A stretch of DNA of 64,000 nt from Paraburkholderia largidicola (GTDB lineage: Bacteria; Pseudomonadota; Gammaproteobacteria; Burkholderiales; Burkholderiaceae), in assembly GCF_013426895.1 (NCBI RefSeq), contig NZ_AP023174.1, positions 62,001 to 126,000 on the forward strand, given 5' to 3'. Of this stretch, positions 47,166-55,530 are shown piece after piece (within the stretch, counting starts at the first letter, position 1; every line of letters begins with the position of its first letter). The notes beneath the pieces were generated by a model. It made no database searches. It saw only the letters and a list, made by a program, of their open reading frames with translations, and had not been told where the DNA came from. A program made the translations under genes and the position numbers.

Positions 47166-47296
47166 TTGGCGGGGTCTCCTGTGAAGCACGCGTGTGGGCG
47201 CGCCCAATGTCGGGAAAACCCGCAATTTTAGCGGAAGTGGGCCGGACGGCCCTTCGTAGTGCCCAATTAGAGTGCGTCGCGAGCGCGACGCACCTG

Positions 47297-47953
47297 TCAG
47301 CCCGCCATCGCCGGATTCAGGTCGACGAGGCGGTTGCTCATCACGTAGAAGGTCAGCTCGGCGTTGTTGCGCAGCTTCATTTTCTCCAGCAAGCGCGTGC
47401 GGTAGACGCTCACCGTCTTCACCGACAGCGACAGCGCGTTCGCGATATCCGTCAGCCGCTTGCCCGACGCGAGCATGCACAGCGTCTGGTACTCGCGGTC
47501 GGAGAGCTTTTCGTGCGGCAACTGCTCGCCGTCGAATGAAACGTAATCGGCGAGCGCTTCCGCCATCGCCGGACTCACGTATTTGCGGCCCGCCGCCACC
47601 TGCTGGATCGCGGCGATCATCTGCGTGGCGTCGACGGTCTTCGACAGGTAGCCGGCCGCGCCTGCCTTCAGCGCGCGCACCGCGTACTGGTCTTCGCGGT
47701 ACATCGAGAACATCAGCACGGGCACACGCGGCAGCTTGCGCTTCAGCCGCTTGAGCACCTCGACGCCGTTCATATCGGGCAGCGAGATGTCGAGCAGGAT
47801 CACGTCGTACACATGCTTCGACGCTTCCATCAGCACCTCGGCACCCGTCTGCGCTTCAGCGACGTCGTCGGCGACGTCGCGGTCGATCAGCAGTTGCCGC
47901 ACGCCCTGACGAACGATGGCGTGATCCTCGGCAATCAGAATGCGCAGGCTCAT
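47297..47953 (-). CDS. NarL/FixJ-family response regulator
   Basis: This 218-aa regulator has a receiver domain (acidic pair Glu9-Asp10, phospho-acceptor Asp55 in LLDISLPD, MFSMY, conserved Lys in LSKTVD) and a C-terminal LuxR-type helix-turn-helix (about 148-205, LSDREYQTLCMLASGKRLTDIANALSLSVKTVSVYR). It lies 38 bp after the histidine kinase gene on the same strand and should be its partner. Target genes are unknown; the adjacent permease gene is one contextual candidate. Confidence 0.9.
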   Translation of the reverse strand: MSLRILIAEDHAIVRQGVRQLLIDRDVADDVAEAQTGAEVLMEASKHVYDVILLDISLPDMNGVEVLKRLKRKLPRVPVLMFSMYREDQYAVRALKAGAAGYLSKTVDATQMIAAIQQVAAGRKYVSPAMAEALADYVSFDGEQLPHEKLSDREYQTLCMLASGKRLTDIANALSLSVKTVSVYRTRLLEKMKLRNNAELTFYVMSNRLVDLNPAMAG

Positions 47954-47991
47954 AACGGGAAGTCAGTGTTCACAAACAGGTTATAAGCGGA

Positions 47992-48879
47992 TCACAGGCG
48001 GATTGCGGTGCGTCGAGCGCGCGGCGCGCTGCCCATCAGGACTTTCCACGCGAAGCGCGCGTGCACGGTCGTGCCGCGCGCCTGACCGGCGGACGCGGCG
48101 ACGCGCAACTCGCCGTCGAACGCGTTGCAGCGCGCGCGCATGCCTGCCAGCCCGAACTGGCGTTCGTCCTGTCCCGCGTGAGCAGGAATGCCGATGCCGT
48201 CGTCGCTGACGATGATGCTCAGATGCTGCGCGGTGGCTTCGATGCGCATGTCGGCGCCCGACGCGCGCGCGTGCTTGGCGACGTTGTTCAGCGCTTCCTG
48301 GGCGACGCGGAAGACAGCCAGCGATGCATCGGCCGACAGGCGCGTGAGGCGGGCATCGGCGGCGCACACGAAGCTCATCCGCAGGCCAGTGCGCGCGGCG
48401 AAGCTGTTGGTCCAGTGCGACAGCGCGCAGACGATGCCCTTGTCGAGCGTCGGCGAATGCAGATCGCCGACGGCCTGTTGCGCCGCTTCAGTGACGGCGT
48501 CGAGCGAACGCTGCGCGGTGGCGAGGGCGGTGGTGCATTGAGGCGGGGCGTCGGCGGGCAGCCAGGTCTCGACGTTCGCGAGCGCGAAGCGCGCGGCCGT
48601 CAGCTCGGCGCCGAGGCTGTCGTGCAGTTCCTGCGCGACATGGCGGCGCGTGGTTTCCTGTGTGCGGATCAGCTCGGACGACAGCTCGCGCACTCGAGCC
48701 TGCAGGCGCGCGAGTTCGTCGCTGGATGCGGTTCGCGTGGCGGCGTCCGCGGTGACGTCGTTCGCTGTCGCGACTTTGCTGGAACGGCGGCGGGCAGACG
48801 CATTCGATGCACGCGTGGCATCGCTCGCGCGGGCCGCCGTGCCGTGCGTGTGCATCGGCACTACGATCGACGAATCCAT
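47992..48879 (-). CDS. Cytoplasmic sensor histidine kinase (HisKA_3 type)
   Basis: This 295-aa kinase has an N-terminal segment of low complexity (about 1-55), a coiled coil (56-75), the dimerization/phospho-acceptor motif RRHVAQELHDSLGAEL (His86) and a HATPase domain (FRVAQEALNNVAKHARASGA; DDGIGIP; FGLAGMRARC). There is no membrane segment, so the signal is cytoplasmic or comes from a partner. ATG 48879 (MDSSIVVPMH) is preferred over the GTG at 48993. It is upstream of and operonic with the NarL-type regulator. Confidence 0.85.
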   Translation of the reverse strand: MDSSIVVPMHTHGTAARASDATRASNASARRRSSKVATANDVTADAATRTASSDELARLQARVRELSSELIRTQETTRRHVAQELHDSLGAELTAARFALANVETWLPADAPPQCTTALATAQRSLDAVTEAAQQAVGDLHSPTLDKGIVCALSHWTNSFAARTGLRMSFVCAADARLTRLSADASLAVFRVAQEALNNVAKHARASGADMRIEATAQHLSIIVSDDGIGIPAHAGQDERQFGLAGMRARCNAFDGELRVAASAGQARGTTVHARFAWKVLMGSAPRARRTAIRL

Positions 48880-49300
48880 GGCCCTGCTCACGAAACCGAA
48901 CGGCCGGCGCCACAACGACGCATCGGCAGCATGTAGACGAAAGAACGCATGCGAACCCTGACCCCCAGAGATGTCCGTCACCGGAACTGCCACGACGGAA
49001 AAACGCTACGTCGGGACGTAACGAAATTTACATTCTGTAACAAATAGACGACAGTTTCGTTAAAAGTCTGTCAAATGCTGCTTCGTGGCGATCATATCTT
49101 AAAAAAAGAAAAAATGCCCGCCCATCTTGGCTTGCAGCGCGAAGTTCACGCAATAGTCGAGGTAAACTTTGCAGGTCGTGTCGGAAAAACGCCTACACGC
49201 AAAGTTGTCCAATCGCCATTGGATTTGTAACCTGGTATCTGACTGGGTATGGCCGCGCTTAGGCGCGATCGGCCATCGCTCCATGCAAGCCGGCGCGCCA
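48880..49300. other. Intergenic region upstream of the histidine kinase gene
   Basis: This contains the kinase promoter region. An AT-rich block lies at 49015-49115 (including CTTAAAAAAAGAAAAAAT at about 49097) and a small palindrome TCCAATCGCCATTGGA at about 49208-49223. A 61-codon frame here looks like chance. No RNA gene was identified. Confidence 0.4.
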
Positions 49301-49331
49301 AAAGAAAAACCGGAGCGCGAAGGCTCCGGTT
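49301..49331 (-). terminator. Rho-independent terminator of fpr
   Basis: The stem AACCGGAGC / GCTCCGGTT with a 6-nt loop is followed on the minus strand by TTTTTCTTT. It lies about 60 bp after the fpr stop. Confidence 0.88.
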
Positions 49332-49392
49332 TCGGGTGTTACGGCTCGCGCGCGCGTCGTGGACGCGGCACCAGCGTGTGTGCGACGCAGTC

Positions 49393-50163
49393 TTATCCGA
49401 CGAACGCCTTTTCGACGACGTAGTGGCCAGGATTGTTGTTGCTGCCTTCCTGGAAGCCCAGGCTGTCGAGCAGTTCACGCGTGTCGCGCAGCATGTGCGG
49501 GCTGCCGCAGAGCATCACGCGGTCGTTTTCGAGCGAGAAGTGCGGCAGGTCCAGATCTTCGAAGAGCTTCTTCGTTTCGATCAGGTCCGTGATGCGGCCG
49601 CGGTTCGCGAACTGCTCGCGCGTGACGGTCGGGTAGTACACCAGCTTTTCCTGGATCAGCTCGCCGATGTGCTCGTGCGCCGGCAGGTGGTCCGTGATGT
49701 ATTCCTTGTATGCCAGTTCGTCGACGAAACGGCAGGTGTGCGTCAGCACCACGCGCTCGTAGCGGTCATAGACGTCCGGGTCCTTGATGATCGACATAAA
49801 GGGCGCGAGGCCCGTGCCGGTGGACAGCAGCCACAGCGTCTTGCCGGGCAGCAGGTTGTCGGCCATCAGCGTGCCCGTCGGCTTCTTGCCGATCAGGACC
49901 TGGTCGCCGACCTTCAGATGCTGGAGGCGCGACGTCAGCGGGCCGTCCTGCACCTTGATGCTGAGGAATTCGAGGTTTTCTTCGTAGTTGGCGCTAGCCA
50001 TGCTGTACGCACGGATCAGCGGCTTGCCGTCGACTTCGAGACCGACCATCGTGAACTGGCCATTTTCGAAGCGGAACGACGCATCGCGCGTGCAGGTGAA
50101 GCTGAAAAGCGTATCGGTCCAGTGGTGGACGCTCAGGACGGTTTGTGGATTCAGGTTGCTCAT
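49393..50163 (-). CDS. fpr: Ferredoxin-NADP(+) reductase
   Basis: This 256-aa flavoprotein exchanges electrons between NADP(H) and ferredoxin or flavodoxin, supporting iron-sulfur synthesis and oxidative defence. It has the FAD motif RAYSMAS (about 51-57) with upstream GQFTMVGL, the NADP-binding LLSTGTGLAPFMSI (about 112-125), the LCGSPHML segment and the C-terminal VVEKAFVG with the aromatic residue near the flavin. It is a lone gene, with its own terminator. Confidence 0.95.
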   Translation of the reverse strand: MSNLNPQTVLSVHHWTDTLFSFTCTRDASFRFENGQFTMVGLEVDGKPLIRAYSMASANYEENLEFLSIKVQDGPLTSRLQHLKVGDQVLIGKKPTGTLMADNLLPGKTLWLLSTGTGLAPFMSIIKDPDVYDRYERVVLTHTCRFVDELAYKEYITDHLPAHEHIGELIQEKLVYYPTVTREQFANRGRITDLIETKKLFEDLDLPHFSLENDRVMLCGSPHMLRDTRELLDSLGFQEGSNNNPGHYVVEKAFVG

Positions 50164-50675
50164 GGCTTCTTCGATGGTGCGAAATCAAGGTCGGCCACAT
50201 AAAAGCGGGGCCGGCACGGCAAAGGCAATGCACCGTCCCGCGCCGGAAGCGACCCGGGAATGATGCGCAATCCGCTATTTTACCGCGTTACCGCGCCGGG
50301 CATTGCCGCAGCGGGTCGAGCGGTGAATGTGGTCTGTCAAGCTGGTTATCAAGCGCCGGCGCGGCTGTCGCCCGGTTTCGCCGGAAACGGCCAGCTGCGG
50401 CGCGGCAAGGGTGTACTGCTGGGGTGTGCGGCGTTGGGTCCGTGCCCGGGTGACCCGCGAGAGTGTTGCCCTTCGGGTCTCGCCCGTCCGTGACGGGCGT
50501 TGGGCCGTTGCCGCTTGACCGGCTTTCGCCCGTCAGTCATCGGGTGATGGCAGCCGTTCAACGAAAACAGGCGCTGGTAGGCGCTATTTCGGGATAATAC
50601 CGGAAACTTATCGCGCGCTGCAGCATTGACCCTTCTCCCGAAGCTGGAAAATCCAGCCGGAGACGGCGCCCGCGC
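50164..50675. other. 512-bp GC-rich intergenic region upstream of fpr
   Basis: This holds the fpr promoter region and the 3' flank of the LysE gene. It contains several small GC-rich hairpins, for example GCCCGT-CCGTG-ACGGGC at about 50475-50500. No coding frame has a ribosome-binding site or family look. It does not match the conserved parts of rnpB, ffs, ssrA or 6S RNA that I know. Confidence 0.4.
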
Positions 50676-51317
50676 TCAGCTTTCGGCGGCGAGTTTCGCG
50701 CCCAGGCCGACGAGCAGCGCGCCGCACACGCCGTCGATCGGCCGGCGCAGGCGGCGATAGCCGCGTTGCGTGCGCTCCGTCGCGAACATCAGCGCGACGC
50801 TGCCGTACCAGCCCACCGACATCATCCCGATCATCGCGAGCGCCACGCCGTAGAACCACAGCGGCGGATGCGCCGGAAACAGCGTCGCGAAGATACTGGT
50901 CCAGAACGCGCAGGATTTCGGATTCGTCAGACAGGTGAGCATGCCTGTGCGCCATGCGCGGAAATGTGCGCCGCGGTCGTTCGCGGGCGGCGTTTCCACG
51001 TTCATCACGACGGACTCGCCGCGTTTCGTGCTCGAGCGCACGAGCTTGATGCCGAACCACACCAGATAGATCGCGCCCGCGATGCGAATGCCGTTGTACA
51101 GCCAGTCGATCCGTTGCAGCACGGTCGCGAAGCCGAGCATCGCGAGCGAGGCCCAGATGGTCGACCCTGTGCCGACGCCCAGCGCCGACGCCGCGCCGAG
51201 CCCGCGCCGTCCTGCCAGCGACAGCTGCGTGATCATGAAGAAGTTCGGACCGGGGCTGACCAGCGCGATCAGATAGACGAGGGCGATTTGCAGGAGGATC
51301 GGCAGGTAATGATGCAT
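50676..51317 (-). CDS. LysE/RhtB-family amino acid exporter
   Basis: This 213-aa inner-membrane protein has about six hydrophobic segments. The LysE/RhtB signature SPGPNFFMI (about 21-29) with the following SLAGRRGLGAASALGVGTG is present. Family members export amino acids or homoserine lactones; the substrate is not determined. ATG 51317 (MHHYLPILL) was chosen; the upstream 11 residues are Arg-rich and unlikely. It is separated from the sugar ABC operon by 114 bp. Confidence 0.88.
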   Translation of the reverse strand: MHHYLPILLQIALVYLIALVSPGPNFFMITQLSLAGRRGLGAASALGVGTGSTIWASLAMLGFATVLQRIDWLYNGIRIAGAIYLVWFGIKLVRSSTKRGESVVMNVETPPANDRGAHFRAWRTGMLTCLTNPKSCAFWTSIFATLFPAHPPLWFYGVALAMIGMMSVGWYGSVALMFATERTQRGYRRLRRPIDGVCGALLVGLGAKLAAES

Positions 51318-51431
51318 GGCGACGATTTGCCGCGCGGTGCGGCGGCGCATTGAGCGGGAAGAGGGCGGAACCGCGATCTTACTCCGCCTCGCGCCTGTTT
51401 TATCGCCAGTCAGGCAAGCGCGCGATGCGTT

Positions 51432-52412
51432 TTATCCCGCCGTCTGTCCTGCGCCCGCACCTGTCTCCGTGCGTTTGTGCCCGCGCTGCTTGAGCACGCG
51501 CGCCTGCAGCACGATCACGAGCAGCAGGAACACGCCGCGTATCACTGACTGCCAGTACGCCGACAGACTGATGAACCCAAGCCCGTTTTCGAAGTTCAGC
51601 AGATTGAACACGAGCCCGAGCAGCAGCACGCCTGCGATGGTCATCGCGATCGAGCCTTCGCCGCCCGTCAGCAGCGTCCCGCCGAGTACCACGGCCGAAA
51701 TCGCGAACAGTTCCCAGCCGACGCCTTCGTTCGGCTGCCCCGCGCCAAACTGCGCGGCGAGGATCACGCCAGCCAGGCCCGCCAGCAGTCCGCTCACGGC
51801 ATATACGGCGACCAGCGTGCGGTTCACGTTCAGGCCCATCAGACGCGCCGCTTCCTCGCTGCCGCCGATCGCCAGCGAATGCCGGCCGAAGCGCGTGCTG
51901 CGGAGCGCGAGCCAACCCGCGACGGCAGCGACGAGTGCGATCAGGCCGGGGATTGGCAGGCCGAACAGATCGCCCTGTCCGAAGTTCGCGAAGTTCGTAT
52001 CGGATGAAATCGATACGGCGTCGTTCTTGCCGAGCAGCAGCCCGAGGCCGTGCGCGCCGAGGCTCGTCGCGAGTGTCGTGATGAACGGCAGGATTTTCAG
52101 CCGCGTGATGATGATGCCGTTGAGCACGCCGACCAGCAGACCCGCGCCCGCACCCGCGAGCACGGCGACCCAGCCGCCGTATGGACTCGCCAGCGCCGCA
52201 ACGACGCTCGACATTGCCGCGACCGTGCCGACGGACAGGTCGATGCCGCCCGTGATGATCACGAACGCCATGCCGACGGAGATCAACGCGAACATCGAGT
52301 TGTAGCGCCAGAAGGACGTGATGTTGTACTCGGACGCGAAATGCTCGTAGCGAACGAGTCCGAGCACGATCAGCGCACCGAGCGCGATCAGGATGGGCAG
52401 GTTCTTTTTCAT
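51432..52412 (-). CDS. yjfF: Sugar ABC transporter permease (YjfF-like)
   Basis: This 326-aa BPD_transp_2-family permease has eight to ten membrane segments, the family motif ITGGIDLSVGTVAAMSSV (about 53-70) and the ATPase-coupling loop near GGSEEAARLMGLNVNRTL. It is the last gene of the sugar importer operon, 22 bp after the sister permease. In E. coli, YtfT and YjfF form a heteromeric galactofuranose channel, and the two different permeases here fit that plan. Confidence 0.85.
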   Translation of the reverse strand: MKKNLPILIALGALIVLGLVRYEHFASEYNITSFWRYNSMFALISVGMAFVIITGGIDLSVGTVAAMSSVVAALASPYGGWVAVLAGAGAGLLVGVLNGIIITRLKILPFITTLATSLGAHGLGLLLGKNDAVSISSDTNFANFGQGDLFGLPIPGLIALVAAVAGWLALRSTRFGRHSLAIGGSEEAARLMGLNVNRTLVAVYAVSGLLAGLAGVILAAQFGAGQPNEGVGWELFAISAVVLGGTLLTGGEGSIAMTIAGVLLLGLVFNLLNFENGLGFISLSAYWQSVIRGVFLLLVIVLQARVLKQRGHKRTETGAGAGQTAG

Positions 52413-52434
52413 CGGATCGTCTCTTGCAAATCGT

Positions 52435-53442
52435 TCAGCGCGAACGGCGCTGCACGTACACCGCCGCGATGATGATGCCCGCCTTCACGACGAGCGCGGC
52501 CGCATCGGGAATACCGTGCGCGAGCAGGGTGTAGCGCAACAACTGGATGATCAGCGCGCCGATCAGCGTGCCGCCGATATACGCCTTGCCGCCCGTCAAC
52601 GCCGTGCCGCCGACGGCCACTGCCGCAATCGCATCGAGTTCGATGCCCAGCCCGACCACGTTCGCATCCGACGACGAATTCACCGAAATCGAAATCAGCC
52701 CCGCGAGGCCGGACAGCGCCGCGCACAGCGTGTATGCGATCATCTTCACGCGCGCGGTCGGCACGCCGCTCAGATACGCGGACTTTTCGTTGCCGCCCGT
52801 CACCAGCAGATACTGACCGAACAGCGTCTTCTTCACGACCCACGCGAAGAACGCGACGAGCGCGAACATCAGCAGCACCTGGAACGGGACGCCCGCGACC
52901 TTGCCAAGCGCGATCCACTGGAAGGCAGGGTTGTTGAACGCCTGCAGGCTGCCGTCGGTGACGACCTGCGCGATGCCGCGCCCGGCGATGAACAGCACCA
53001 GCGTCGCGACAATCGGCTGCACGGCTAATCGCGTGACGAGAAAGCCGTTGAACACGCCGCATACGGCAGCGGCCAGAACGGGCAGCACGAACGCGAGCGC
53101 GATGCCGAGCGGCCCGGCGATGTGCAGGAACAGCATCGGCGCGAGCGCACCCGCAATCGCCATCGACGCGCCCACCGACAGATCGATGCCGCCCGTCGCC
53201 ACGACCAGCGTCATGCCGATGCCGACGATCACGATCGTCACGACCTGCGTCAGATTGACGTTGAAGGTCTGCAACGACCAGAAGTGCTGCGTGAAAAGCA
53301 GATTGAATACGAGCATCGCCAGCAGCACGACGATCTCGCGCTGAATGGTGATGCGCCGCTTCTTTTTCACTGTCGATGGATCGGGCGACGCTGAAGCCGC
53401 TGCGAGCGGCGCGCCGTCGTTGCGCAGCGACTCATGAGCCAT
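52435..53442 (-). CDS. ytfT: Sugar ABC transporter permease (YtfT-like)
   Basis: This 335-aa BPD_transp_2 permease has a cytoplasmic N-terminus (about 1-35), then membrane helices with VATGGIDLSVGASMAIAGA (about 79-97) and the coupling loop near GGNEKSAYLSGVPTARVKM. ATG 53442 (MAHESLRNDGA) overlaps the ATPase gene end by 11 bp, indicating translational coupling. It is the partner of the next permease. Confidence 0.86.
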   Translation of the reverse strand: MAHESLRNDGAPLAAASASPDPSTVKKKRRITIQREIVVLLAMLVFNLLFTQHFWSLQTFNVNLTQVVTIVIVGIGMTLVVATGGIDLSVGASMAIAGALAPMLFLHIAGPLGIALAFVLPVLAAAVCGVFNGFLVTRLAVQPIVATLVLFIAGRGIAQVVTDGSLQAFNNPAFQWIALGKVAGVPFQVLLMFALVAFFAWVVKKTLFGQYLLVTGGNEKSAYLSGVPTARVKMIAYTLCAALSGLAGLISISVNSSSDANVVGLGIELDAIAAVAVGGTALTGGKAYIGGTLIGALIIQLLRYTLLAHGIPDAAALVVKAGIIIAAVYVQRRSR

Positions 53443-55078
53443 GACGGTCGCCCTCCAGTGCATCGTCGATATGCGCGGACTGCGCCGCTTCCACCAGTTG
53501 CGAGGTGCCCGGGCTGCCGTAGGCAATCGCGTCCATGATCGCGGATTCGCTCATTTGTGCGCCATCCAGTTCGGCGACCGTGCGCCCGTCGCGGATCACC
53601 ACGGCGCGATCGGCTACGGCCGTCAGTTCTTCGAGTTCGGAGGCGGACAACAGCACCGCCATGCCTTGGTCGCGCAGTTCGCGCACGATCTTCGCGACAT
53701 CCGCCTTGGCGCCGACGTCGATGCCGCGTGTCGGCTCGTCGAGCAGCAGCAGCGACGGCTGCGCGGCAAGCCAGCGTGCGAGCAGCACCTTCTGCTGATT
53801 GCCGCCCGAGAGTTCGCGGATCGGTTGATCGGGGGAGCGCAGCTTGATGCCGAGCGACGCAATGAAGCGATCGACGATCGTCTGCTGCTTCTTCACATCG
53901 ACGATGCCGTGCTTCGACAGCGTGCGCAGACAGACGAGCGTCAGGTTGTCGCGCACCGACAGATCCGGCACGATGCCTTCGGCCTTGCGGTCCTCCGTCA
54001 GATACGCGAGGCCGCGCGCGATCGCGTCTTGAGGCGATTTCAGCACGACGTCCTTGCCGTTGATCGATACCGTGCCGCGCTCGGCGGGGTCCGCGCCGAA
54101 CAGCAGGCGCATCGTTTCCGTGCGGCCCGAGCCGAGCAGACCCGCGAGGCCGACGGCTTCGCCCGCGTGCACATCGAGCGATACGTCGCTCACCTTCGGA
54201 TGCGCGGAAAGATTGCGCGCCGAGATCGCCTTGTCGCCGCGCCGCGCGAGATTCGCCTCGCGCGCGGCGCTGTCGTCCTGCACGACGGCGGCGAGCGTGC
54301 GACCGAGCATCGTCGTGACGAGCTGACGCTTGTCGATATCCTTCATTGCGCTTTGTGCGACGGTCTGGCCGTCGCGCATCACCGTCACGCGGTCGCACAG
54401 CGCATACAGTTCATCGAGCCGGTGCGACACGAAGATCACCGCGCGCCCGTCGTCGCGCAGCTTGCGCACGACGGTGAACAGCAGTTCGACTTCGCGTTCG
54501 TCGAGCGACGAAGTCGATTCGTCCATGATGACCATCTTCGCGTCCGACGACACGGCGCGTGCCAGCGCAACCATCTGCTGAATCGCCGTCGAATAGCTGC
54601 CCGCGGGCTTCTTCACGTCGATCTGCAAGCCAAACGATTCGAGCAGCGCGGACGCGCGCCGCTGCACTTCGCGCCAGTCGATCAGACCGAAGCGGCGCGG
54701 CTCGCGACCCAGAAAAATGTTCTCTGCCACGGAGCGAAACGGCACCAGGTTGATCTCCTGGTAGATCGTGCTGATGCCTGCTTCGCGCGCTTCTTTCGGC
54801 GTGCGGAAATCGATCTCGCGGCCCTCGAAACGCACCGTGCCGCCCGAGCGTCGATAGGCGCCCGTGAGGATCTTGATCATGGTCGATTTGCCGGCGCCGT
54901 TCTGGCCGATCAGCGCGTGGACTTCGCCTGCCGCGACGCTGAGATTCGCGCCGCGCAGCGCTGGCACGCCGCCGAAAGAAATGTCGATGCCTTGCATATC
55001 GAGCAGTGTCGCGCGCGAAGACGGCGACGGCGGCTGAGCGCCGGGGGCCGCGTCGGAAGGCGCGTGGAATTGCGTCAC
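53432..55078 (-). CDS. ytfR: Sugar ABC transporter ATP-binding protein (YtfR-like, double ATPase)
   Basis: This 548-aa protein has two fused ABC ATPase domains. Domain 1 has Walker A GQNGAGKST (58-66), the Q-loop STIYQEINLVPF and Walker B VIMDESTSSLDE, with a divergent signature. Domain 2 has the degenerate LLGSGRTET in place of Walker A, the intact signature LSGGNQQKVLLARWLA and LLLDEPTRGIDVGAK. Such asymmetry is usual in the ribose/galactose-type importers. The start is GTG at 55078 with AAGGAG; a hairpin array ends 4 nt before this ribosome-binding site. Confidence 0.9.
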   Translation of the reverse strand: MTQFHAPSDAAPGAQPPSPSSRATLLDMQGIDISFGGVPALRGANLSVAAGEVHALIGQNGAGKSTMIKILTGAYRRSGGTVRFEGREIDFRTPKEAREAGISTIYQEINLVPFRSVAENIFLGREPRRFGLIDWREVQRRASALLESFGLQIDVKKPAGSYSTAIQQMVALARAVSSDAKMVIMDESTSSLDEREVELLFTVVRKLRDDGRAVIFVSHRLDELYALCDRVTVMRDGQTVAQSAMKDIDKRQLVTTMLGRTLAAVVQDDSAAREANLARRGDKAISARNLSAHPKVSDVSLDVHAGEAVGLAGLLGSGRTETMRLLFGADPAERGTVSINGKDVVLKSPQDAIARGLAYLTEDRKAEGIVPDLSVRDNLTLVCLRTLSKHGIVDVKKQQTIVDRFIASLGIKLRSPDQPIRELSGGNQQKVLLARWLAAQPSLLLLDEPTRGIDVGAKADVAKIVRELRDQGMAVLLSASELEELTAVADRAVVIRDGRTVAELDGAQMSESAIMDAIAYGSPGTSQLVEAAQSAHIDDALEGDRHGS

Positions 55079-55091
55079 GTGTGTCTCCTTT

Positions 55092-55284
55092 GTCGACCAG
55101 CGTTGGCGCTTTAGCGCCTTACGCTGGTCCCATGCAACGCGGTCGACCAGCGTTGGCGCTTTAGCGCCTTACGCTGGTCCCATGCAACGCGGTCGACCAG
55201 CGTTGGCGCTTTAGCGCCTTACGCTGGTCCCATGCAACGCGGTCGACCAGCGTTAGCGCTCTAGTGCTTACGCGGGTCCCATGC
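55092..55284. repeat. Tandem 50-bp hairpin repeat array between the binding-protein and ATPase genes
   Basis: Three identical 50-bp units (55092-55141, 55142-55191, 55192-55241) and a fourth, diverged unit (55242-55284). Each contains a long hairpin: GACCAGCGT / ACGCTGGTC (9 bp) closing GGCGC-TTTA-GCGCC (5 bp). The array lies in the untranslated gap between the periplasmic binding-protein gene and the ATPase gene, and its last hairpin ends 4 nt before the ATPase Shine-Dalgarno. Confidence 0.95.
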
Positions 55285-55388
55285 CGCATCGCTCGCGATG
55301 CAGCGCGGCCCGTGCCTATCGCAACGGCCGGCGCGAGATTTACATACTGTCGGTCAGTTCGCGACGTTGATGGTACGCCCGACAAAGC

Positions 55389-55416
55389 GAAGCGACGTTC
55401 CATGGAACGTCGCTTC
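55389..55416. repeat. Perfect 28-bp palindrome in the operon spacer
   Basis: GAAGCGACGTTC, CATG, GAACGTCGCTTC: a 12-bp stem with a 4-nt loop. A further hairpin CCGGGCG-CGAA-CGCCCGG lies at 55433-55450. Together with the tandem array the 452-bp spacer holds six stable hairpins in the ytfQ-ytfR message. Confidence 0.85.
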
Positions 55417-55530
55417 GAACCCTTCCCGTCAGCCGGGCGCGAACGCCCGGTGAAGCCCTGCCTCTGGCCGTGCCGCGCGCCCCGCTGCGTGAAAGCCAGG
55501 AACACGCCGGCCGGTTACATCAACGAACGC

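Noticed and set aside
45780..47231. A 483-codon plus-strand ORF opposite the amino-acid permease
   Set aside because: Arg/His/Gln-rich, no domain; the opposite strand encodes a complete twelve-helix permease.
49099..49284. A 61-codon minus-strand ORF upstream of the kinase gene
   Set aside because: It runs into a poly-Phe end from an A-rich tract, lacks a ribosome-binding site and has no recognisable pattern.
50164..50675. Stable RNA gene such as RNase P RNA, 6S or 4.5S
   Set aside because: GC-rich hairpins are present, but the conserved signature sequences of these RNAs are absent.
55092..55284. CRISPR array
   Set aside because: Units are contiguous 50-bp tandem repeats without unique spacers, and no cas genes are present.
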